NCBI GenBank assembly: GCA_017399685.1
Contig: JAFQBM010000049.1
Location: 1 to 64,000 of the forward strand
Source: Lachnospiraceae bacterium
GTDB taxonomy: Bacteria; Bacillota; Clostridia; Lachnospirales; Lachnospiraceae
Reading direction: 5' to 3'
DNA: 64,000 bases
Shown: piece by piece, positions 58,110-64,000 of the stretch
Layout: every line of letters begins with the position of its first letter
Numbering within the stretch: position 1 is the first letter of the stretch
Program-made: the position numbers and the translations under genes
Notes under the pieces: model-generated
Database searches by the model: none
Seen by the model: only the letters and a program-made list of their open reading frames with translations
What the model was told of the DNA's origin: nothing

Positions 58110-61049
58110 TCACTTCGTTAAATACTCATAAATATCTTCCCTTACCGACTGCTGCATACGATAAATAATATTCACAATCGGCAACTTTTTCCCTTTATCA
58201 TCTTGAATCGTTGTTTCCTTACTAGCTTCTTTTATTGGTTCTACTTTTCCAAGATAATAAAAGTCACGTCCCTCACCATCAGCCTTCTTCACAAACAAAT
58301 GAATATCTATTCCCATTTCTTTATGATTAAAAATCGCGGTTGGCTCTTTGCTATCCCAACGTACATTATTACGTGTCAACCAACTAAATAATTGTGGATT
58401 AATAAAGGCATCCTCATATTTGGTACTGGTTGCAATATCATCACTTTTATTATATGTAACGAATATCACGCAAGTATTATGTTTAATTTTATAACCGTAC
58501 ACCGTGGAGGATTCATCACTGTCCCAGTTCAGCAAACGACAAACATCCCTTCTGCTATATTTTTCATACAGCACCAAATTAGTATCTCCATAGCGATGGC
58601 TATATTTATCTTTATAAATTGTCTTTCCAAGAGAAATAACATCCTGAATCATATTTTTTAAATTCATATTATTGATTCTATCTTGATACCACTCACAGAT
58701 TTTTGCCTGATTTTTATGTGTATTCTGCTCGTATTCTATTTCAACCACATTTTGCTTCCAGTCATACAAGGAACAATCCGAATAACGAACCTTATCTGCA
58801 CCACTTAAAAATCCACCATTTACCTGCGAAAATGCCTTCTCCACTGATAAATCATCATTGATAATCTGATACTCTTCTTCCAAACGTTTGATAATTGACT
58901 CCTTGCTACATTCTCCCTGCATTTGAAGTTCGTCTAAAATTAATAATTCATGTGGACGCTTACCATTTGCAAACTGGGTAGAAACATATTCCAAAGCCAA
59001 TAATTCTTCCGTATTTAACAAAATCGTATTATCTTTGTCCACTTTCGTTACAAAAGTATAATATGATTTATACTTATCAATAAAAATAAGTGGGTCAACG
59101 GAACCATTTTCGTAAAAATTCATAAGAGAAGGGATATGACCTAATCTATTCTTTAAATTAAAATACTCTTCTTTTAAAGTCTTTAAAGTAGTCAGATTAT
59201 TATCATTTATCGACTGGTAAATTCTTTCTTTTGTAATCACATCAAAATTTACTGTGGAACATCCTGGAATAACACGATTTCCTTCAGAAACATATTTTCT
59301 AATGGAATCTTTGTTTAAAGAACGGTCTCCGGAAAGTGCAATCGGAATCAAAAAATTATTCTGATAGTTTCCAATAAAGTCAATTACAACCACATATTCT
59401 TTCTTCGAATATTTACGCAAACCACGTCCTAATTGCTGGACGAAAATAATAGATGACTGGGTTGGACGCAACATAATTACCTGATTAATTGCAGGAATAT
59501 CAACACCTTCATTAAAAATATCTACCGTAAATATATAATCATACCCATTTTCATATTCGTCCTGTTCTAACTTTGCAATGGCATATTCTCTTTCTTCTTG
59601 ACTATTTTCTCCGGATAATGCAACAGTTCTATAACCACGATGGTTGAATTGTTTTGATAGCTCATTGGCTTCTTTATTACTACTACAAAAAATCAGCCCT
59701 TTCACACGATTTCCACTAAAACCATAATAGTTCGCCTGTTTTATGATATGTGATACCCTCTCATCTGAAATTAAATAACGAAATTCGGTACTATCATCTA
59801 TCAGTTGACCATTGATGCTTAATTCAGAAATACCAAAATAATGAAACGGACAAAGAAGATTCGACTCCATGGCTTGCTGCAATCGAATCTCATAAGCAAT
59901 ATTATGGTCAAATAATTCATAAATATCAAATCCATCGGTTCTCTCCGGACTTGCTGTCATTCCCATCATAAATTGTGGCTGAAAATAATCAATGATACGA
60001 CGATAACTTTCAGCTCCGACCTTATGGGTTTCGTCAATTACGATATAATCAAAATGATTTCTGAAATATTGACGCATTACATCATTTTTTGACATTGTCT
60101 GCACTGTGGAAAATAAATAATCCGCATCATATTCTTTGTGATTTCCTGATAATAGACCTACATTGATGCTTTCTCCCAATACATCCTTAAAACTCTCCAT
60201 GGCTTGTTTTAAAATTTGTTCCCGGTGAACTAAAAAGAGCATTTTCTTCGGAGCAAAATTACGGACATCAAAGGCGGATAGGTAGGTTTTTCCAGTACCC
60301 GTTGCACTAATCAACACTGCCTTTTTTGCTCCATCTGCACGTAATGTTTCCAAATTCTTTAGTGCTGCTTCCTGCATTGCATTCGGCATCAAGCGGTACT
60401 GCTTCATACGAATTACTTTTTGTTGTTCACGTACTCTTTTACTTGCTTCATATTCTTTTTCGTATTCTTGTATCCATTCTTCTGTAAGAGGTATTGCTTC
60501 TTCCCACATTACCTCATATTCAGCTACCGTATCCTTTAACAACTCGCCTTTTTCCAAGGAAGTAACTTTCAAATTCCATTCTTTGTTTGCCCGTAATGCG
60601 TTCTGCGTTAAATTTGCACTTCCGACTATAAGACTATACACTTCTCCCGTCTGAAATATATAACCTTTTGTATGCAAATCGTCATTCCCTGTATTACAAT
60701 CTTGACTGTAAATTTTGACTTCCAAATTAGGAAATTTCAACAATTCACGCAATGCTTTTGGCTGATTAAAATTGTTCATTTTAGAAGTGATAATTCTACC
60801 TTTTATTTCGTCATTCACTAATCTTTTTAATACTTCTTTCAGAACAATTAAACCACTTTCAGAAACGAATGCGACTGACCACATAAATGAATTGCATTTT
60901 GATAATTCTCTTTGTATTTCTGATGCAATTGTATTCCCCTTCTGAATATTGTTATATATTAATTTCGGTCTATACTTTTCAAGTGATTCAAATTCACTAT
61001 CAATACAACCAGTCTGCATTGCGTTGATAATCTCTTTTGCTAACTCCAT
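58110..61049 (-). CDS. PLD nuclease-SF2 helicase-DUF3427 protein
   Basis: A 979-residue fusion. Residues 1-200 are a phospholipase D-like nuclease domain with one HxK motif (DLHTKGYIF) and GSANLT. Residues 225-600 are an SF2 helicase: Walker A SATGTGKTY, DETH box VIDETHKVG, TASPERTDG, SRR-type VALSGENS, and motif VI QQLGRGLRK. Residues about 640-979 are DUF3427, including SYTFVTKVD and TVYGYKIKHN. This architecture occurs as a stand-alone gene and is suspected of a restriction-like or repair role. GGAG is five bases before the ATG. A small broken ORF and a disrupted gene neighbourhood surround it. Confidence 0.9.
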   Translation of the reverse strand: MELAKEIINAMQTGCIDSEFESLEKYRPKLIYNNIQKGNTIASEIQRELSKCNSFMWSVAFVSESGLIVLKEVLKRLVNDEIKGRIITSKMNNFNQPKALRELLKFPNLEVKIYSQDCNTGNDDLHTKGYIFQTGEVYSLIVGSANLTQNALRANKEWNLKVTSLEKGELLKDTVAEYEVMWEEAIPLTEEWIQEYEKEYEASKRVREQQKVIRMKQYRLMPNAMQEAALKNLETLRADGAKKAVLISATGTGKTYLSAFDVRNFAPKKMLFLVHREQILKQAMESFKDVLGESINVGLLSGNHKEYDADYLFSTVQTMSKNDVMRQYFRNHFDYIVIDETHKVGAESYRRIIDYFQPQFMMGMTASPERTDGFDIYELFDHNIAYEIRLQQAMESNLLCPFHYFGISELSINGQLIDDSTEFRYLISDERVSHIIKQANYYGFSGNRVKGLIFCSSNKEANELSKQFNHRGYRTVALSGENSQEEREYAIAKLEQDEYENGYDYIFTVDIFNEGVDIPAINQVIMLRPTQSSIIFVQQLGRGLRKYSKKEYVVVIDFIGNYQNNFLIPIALSGDRSLNKDSIRKYVSEGNRVIPGCSTVNFDVITKERIYQSINDNNLTTLKTLKEEYFNLKNRLGHIPSLMNFYENGSVDPLIFIDKYKSYYTFVTKVDKDNTILLNTEELLALEYVSTQFANGKRPHELLILDELQMQGECSKESIIKRLEEEYQIINDDLSVEKAFSQVNGGFLSGADKVRYSDCSLYDWKQNVVEIEYEQNTHKNQAKICEWYQDRINNMNLKNMIQDVISLGKTIYKDKYSHRYGDTNLVLYEKYSRRDVCRLLNWDSDESSTVYGYKIKHNTCVIFVTYNKSDDIATSTKYEDAFINPQLFSWLTRNNVRWDSKEPTAIFNHKEMGIDIHLFVKKADGEGRDFYYLGKVEPIKEASKETTIQDDKGKKLPIVNIIYRMQQSVREDIYEYLTK

Positions 61050-61143
61050 CTTTTCTCCGACCTTTCATTTATTCATATGTATATTACCGCACAATTTCAA
61101 TAAATCAAATACAAACAAAAATTTTCTTTATTATTTTATACCA

Positions 61144-61838
61144 TTAATAAAAATCACAATGCACCTTCCATTTCCCTTCTTTTTCATTATAAAAGAAATA
61201 AAAATTACCATCATCTACAATATTAAACTTCGCTTTTTCATCCGATGAAATCTGAAATACATACTCATAACCTTCATAATCTTCAAAACGATAGGGTTGC
61301 TGGCAAAATGATGGATAACCTCCTATTTTGTGTTTGTCATAGTTTTCTTCAAAAATATCTTCATAATAATCAATATCATCATCCAAAGCCCAAATCGCAT
61401 CAAATATCTCTTGTGAAATAACCATTTCGTCATCCAGCATAGGATAATCATTTGTTACAAGTACTGGCACTAAAGGAAATACTTTGACTCCTCCTGCCTC
61501 CCAATCACAAGGTATCAACTCTTCCAGTTTATCATAGGTTCTAATACAAAACCAATCGCTGACATCTCCTAAGTGTTGGAACACATCCTCAGACACAAAA
61601 ACAGTTATCAACTCTATCCTTTCTAATTCTTTCGGAATTGGTGTTAAGCCCTTTATAAAAAATGTTGCAAGGGGTGCCATCTTTTCCCATTTGGATCTTT
61701 TGGTACTTCTTCTCCGGCTTTTTTCCACCCTACTCTTCCAAACCAACTTTCCATTATGTCATAAGTTGGTTGGATTCCTCCTGTTTGAAATATAATTGCG
61801 TTTTTTTCTAATTGTTTTCTTATTTCTTCAAGTGTCAT
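61144..61838 (-). pseudogene. DUF1963 (YwqG-like) gene with -1 frameshift
   Basis: Two overlapping frames encode successive parts of one DUF1963 protein. The first starts at ATG 61,838 behind AGAGG (MTLEEIRKQLEKNAIIFQTG) and reads EEVPKDPNG, then leaves the family sequence and stops at 61,653. The second frame resumes at once with KMAPLATFFIKGLTPIP and runs to HKIGGYPSFCQ and FNIVDDGNFYFFYNE. The break is at an A-run (GGGAAAAG, 61,682-61,685 on the plus strand as TTTT). One extra A would restore DPNGKKMAPL. This is a pseudogene or a sequencing error in a homopolymer. Confidence 0.8.
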
Positions 61839-62272
61839 TACAGTATCCTCTTTTCCCCATATATATCCTATTTTTCTTAATTTTATCCTTATTTTATTCT
61901 TTTCCGCCCAATATTGCAATACGCTAAACCTCATTTCATCAAATTTCTTATATGCATACTTTTCAATCAATACTTTCACTCCAATAAATCCCTCTATTCT
62001 CTAAAATAAGAATAAATTAATTAAATAAATCCAGAAAACTTTTAATCCAATTGATTTTTTAATGGAAAAACATGTCATAAAAATTGGCATCCGCAACCAA
62101 AACCTCACCAATGACTTATACCTTCTCCACAGGCATATCTGCTTCCAAAACACCACCCAAATCCTATTTTTCTTTCACCTATCATAAATACTTCCTTCAA
62201 GAAAAAGTTTCCCCTCCCGCCCTTTTCCATGCTATAATACTACAAACCCCCAAAGAAAGAAGCGATTACATC
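61839..62272. other. Intergenic, AT-rich with one promoter element
   Basis: No gene seen. A TATAAT at 62,233-62,238 lies 35 bases upstream of the nucleotidyltransferase start. The -35 is weak. An open frame upstream of that start has no SD and an unusual composition, so I treat it as non-coding. Confidence 0.4.
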
Positions 62273-63292
62273 ATGATAAATTTCAAAACCCTTATGAATA
62301 CACCCCAATACGATTTTTTACGCACCAACGAAAGACTTGGTAAGCGAATCATCCTTTTGGGACTTGGTGGCAGTTATGCTTATGGTACAAACACTGAAAG
62401 CAGTGACATTGACTTTCGTGGCATTACTTTAAATATGCCTTCTGATTTACTTGGTCTGACGGAATTCGAACAATATGAAGACGAACATACCGACACCGTG
62501 ATATATTCTTTTAATAAAATAGTCCGTCTGCTGTTAGAGTGCAATCCTAACACCTGTGAAATTCTTGGATTAGATGAGGAACAATATCTAATTAAAACAC
62601 CTCTTGGACAGGAACTTATAGATCACAGTCACCTTTTCTTATCCAAAAGAGCAGCAAAGTCTTTTGGTGGATATGCAAGTGCCCAATTAAGAAGATTACA
62701 AAATGCCATTGCCAGAGATTCCATGCCACAACCAAAGCGGGAGCAGCACATTCTAAATTCAGTATCCAATGCTTTAGAGGATTTTAATCGCAGATATGAA
62801 AACTCACAGCATGGCAGTATTCGATTATACATTGATAAAGCGGTAAATCCTGAATTAGAAACAGAAATTTTCGTGGATGCAACTTATAAACATTATCCCT
62901 TAAGAGATTACGAAAAAATGTGGGCAACCATGAGTAATGTAATAAGAGATTATGATAAAATTGGAAAACGAAACAAAAAGAAGGATGACAATCATTTAAA
63001 TAAACACGCCATGCATTTAATCCGCTTATTTATGATGGCAATTGATATTTTAGAAAAGGGTATCATTCAGACCCATAGAAAAGATGATTTAGACTTATTA
63101 CTGAACATCCGTAATGGAGAATTTTTAAAAGACGACAAAACCTTTCAACCTGAATTTTATGATATTCTCTCCCACTACGAAGAACGATTAGAAAAAGCAA
63201 CCAAAGAAAGTACCCTTCCTGATAACCCTGACATGGAAAAGGTGGAGGCTTTCGTGGAATATGTAAACAAAAAAGCGCTAGAAGACTTCTAG
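62273..63292 (+). CDS. Predicted nucleotidyltransferase (COG3541-like)
   Basis: A protein of about 339 residues with a nucleotidyltransferase core. GGSYAYGTNTESSDIDFRGI supplies the GS and the DxD metal ligands. The start at 62,273 (MINFKTLMNTPQYDFL) fits the family; the longer open frame reads as non-coding. The SD is weak. The rest (DYEKMWATMSNVIRDYDKIG, HLNKHAMHLIRLFMMAIDIL) matches the helical C-terminal domain of the YcgL/COG3541 group, whose substrate is unknown. A partial copy of its codons about 75-130 lies 0.9 kb downstream. Confidence 0.85.
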   Translation: MINFKTLMNTPQYDFLRTNERLGKRIILLGLGGSYAYGTNTESSDIDFRGITLNMPSDLLGLTEFEQYEDEHTDTVIYSFNKIVRLLLECNPNTCEILGLDEEQYLIKTPLGQELIDHSHLFLSKRAAKSFGGYASAQLRRLQNAIARDSMPQPKREQHILNSVSNALEDFNRRYENSQHGSIRLYIDKAVNPELETEIFVDATYKHYPLRDYEKMWATMSNVIRDYDKIGKRNKKKDDNHLNKHAMHLIRLFMMAIDILEKGIIQTHRKDDLDLLLNIRNGEFLKDDKTFQPEFYDILSHYEERLEKATKESTLPDNPDMEKVEAFVEYVNKKALEDF

Positions 63293-63403
63293 CTGATTGA
63301 AACAAATGATAACTAGTTATTACGAAAATCCATTTTCAAAAATAACACTACAAATAAGGAAAGGGATCTAGTAAACAGTCAAACAAGATTTATTCTTCTA
63401 CCA

Positions 63404-63577
63404 TAATGACACGTGATATATTCTTTTAATAAAATAGTCCGTCTATTGTTAGAGTGCAATCCTAACACCTGTGAAATTCTTGGATTAGATGAGGAACAAT
63501 ATCTAAGTAAAACACCACTTGGACAAGAACTTATGGATCACAGCCACCTATTTTTATCCAAAAGAGTAGCAAAAACA
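63404..63577 (+). pseudogene. Partial duplicate of nucleotidyltransferase gene
   Basis: About 170 bases nearly identical to 62,494-62,660, covering IYSFNKIVRLLLECNPNTCE through DHSHLFLSKR, with a handful of base changes, some silent. It lacks both the catalytic core and the C-terminal domain, and no SD fits its first ATG. A frame continues briefly into unrelated sequence. It is a duplication remnant. Confidence 0.85.
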
Positions 63578-63942
63578 ATACATGAATTCCTTTCCGCAAG
63601 GAAGATACCACCACATCCCACTCCATAGCAAACAATATCCTTTATATCAAAAGTAGAACCAATTAGTATTCTTAAGAACGTATTGTCTTCTACTCCCAAA
63701 ATCTTTACAATTTCAAAATACTGCAATACTTCTACCCCTGCTGCAAAAAGAAATACATAAAGTGGCAATAACTTCAATTTATCCGGTATCCAAATCCGAA
63801 GAAAAGTATAAATAACCACAACCACCAGCATATCCCCTACATAAGGACGGATAAACCGGTCATGTACAAACAAAGCAATCAGTATTTCTATCAGTAAAAA
63901 AATGATTGTTAATAAAGCATAAAATGTTCTTTTTCTCTTCAT
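63538..63942 (-). CDS. DUF2809 family membrane protein, 3' end replaced
   Basis: A protein of about 134 residues with four predicted helices. The start is set at 63,942 (MKRKRTFYALLTIIFLLIEI) with AAGGAG upstream. Features RPYVGDMLVVVVIYTFLRIW, FAAGVEVLQYF and STFDIKDIVCYGVGC are those of DUF2809. The last dozen codons run into the duplicated nucleotidyltransferase fragment on the other strand (63,538-63,577), so the original C-terminus was probably lost in that event. Function unknown. Confidence 0.8.
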   Translation of the reverse strand: MKRKRTFYALLTIIFLLIEILIALFVHDRFIRPYVGDMLVVVVIYTFLRIWIPDKLKLLPLYVFLFAAGVEVLQYFEIVKILGVEDNTFLRILIGSTFDIKDIVCYGVGCGGIFLAERNSCIVFATLLDKNRWL

Positions 63943-64000
63943 GATATATTTTTCTCCTTGTGTTTCATTAAACATAGTTTGAGCCTAAAATGAATAAAAG

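Noticed and set aside
62084-62272. 63-codon N-terminal extension of the nucleotidyltransferase
   Set aside because: Includes the predicted promoter -10 box, lacks an SD and is rich in Pro/Ser/Thr unlike the family.

Overview
This 64 kb window is low-GC DNA with Firmicutes-style Shine-Dalgarno sites. It carries T-box leaders, a TPP riboswitch, two yybP-ykoY (Mn2+) riboswitch leaders and several bacterial type I toxin-like peptides. The gene content (short clostridial-type ThiC, ThiH rather than ThiO, DUF2975/HTH pairs, MarR plus paired ABC exporters, ECF sigma factor with lipoproteins) suggests a gut-type Clostridia member, probably Lachnospiraceae. That placement is inference. No rRNA, tRNA, CRISPR array or intact transposase was found.

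Layout. 1-4.7 kb: a P-type cation ATPase cut by the window edge and read from a Mn2+ riboswitch, an ABC-F ATPase, and SfsA. 4.7-6.2 kb: a holin-like small toxin with a convergent antisense RNA, an intergenic palindromic repeat and an AAA ATPase. 6.2-10.9 kb: a compact peptide-export operon. In transcription order it holds a 47-residue double-glycine precursor with three Cys, a C39-peptidase ABC transporter, a LanF-like ATPase, two ABC-2 permeases and a 33-residue membrane peptide. The first and last of these are too short for routine gene calling. 11-13.5 kb: a second ABC transporter with a LytTR regulator and a DUF3021 membrane protein, preceded by 21-bp-phased LytTR-like repeats. 13.7-17.4 kb: a two-receiver protein and a hybrid histidine kinase. 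17.5-25.9 kb: HTH/DUF2975, a CaCA exchanger, an MntR-like regulator, MetF, an alanine symporter, lactate dehydrogenase behind a coupled leader ORF, and a lone trpB behind a Trp T-box. 25.9-29.9 kb: ECF sigma factor, anti-sigma candidate, lipoproteins and a DHHW protein. 30-37 kb: a complete TPP-riboswitch thiamin operon, thiD-S-F-G-H-tenI-E-C.

37-38.6 kb: a methyltransferase flanked by two directly repeated toxin/antisense cassettes. 38.8-43 kb: a heterodimeric ABC exporter with its MarR regulator. 43.4-48.8 kb: a DUF234 ATPase, a broken response regulator, mntP behind the second Mn2+ riboswitch, methyltransferase/GNAT genes and a membrane protein. 48.9-57.7 kb: an S66 peptidase, an AlbA_2/Schlafen-type gene broken by one amber codon, an acetyltransferase, a ThrS lacking the TGS domain behind a Thr T-box, a lipoprotein, a NUDIX protein and an antitoxin with a truncated toxin. 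57.9-64 kb: a PLD-helicase-DUF3427 protein, a frameshifted DUF1963 gene, a nucleotidyltransferase with a partial duplicate, and a DUF2809 protein.

Themes. Manganese handling appears at four or five loci: two riboswitches, an MntR-like regulator, MntP, the P-type ATPase and possibly the CaCA exchanger. The most novel-looking element is the peptide operon at 6.2-10.9 kb. The right-hand 15 kb has an unusual density of broken or duplicated genes.
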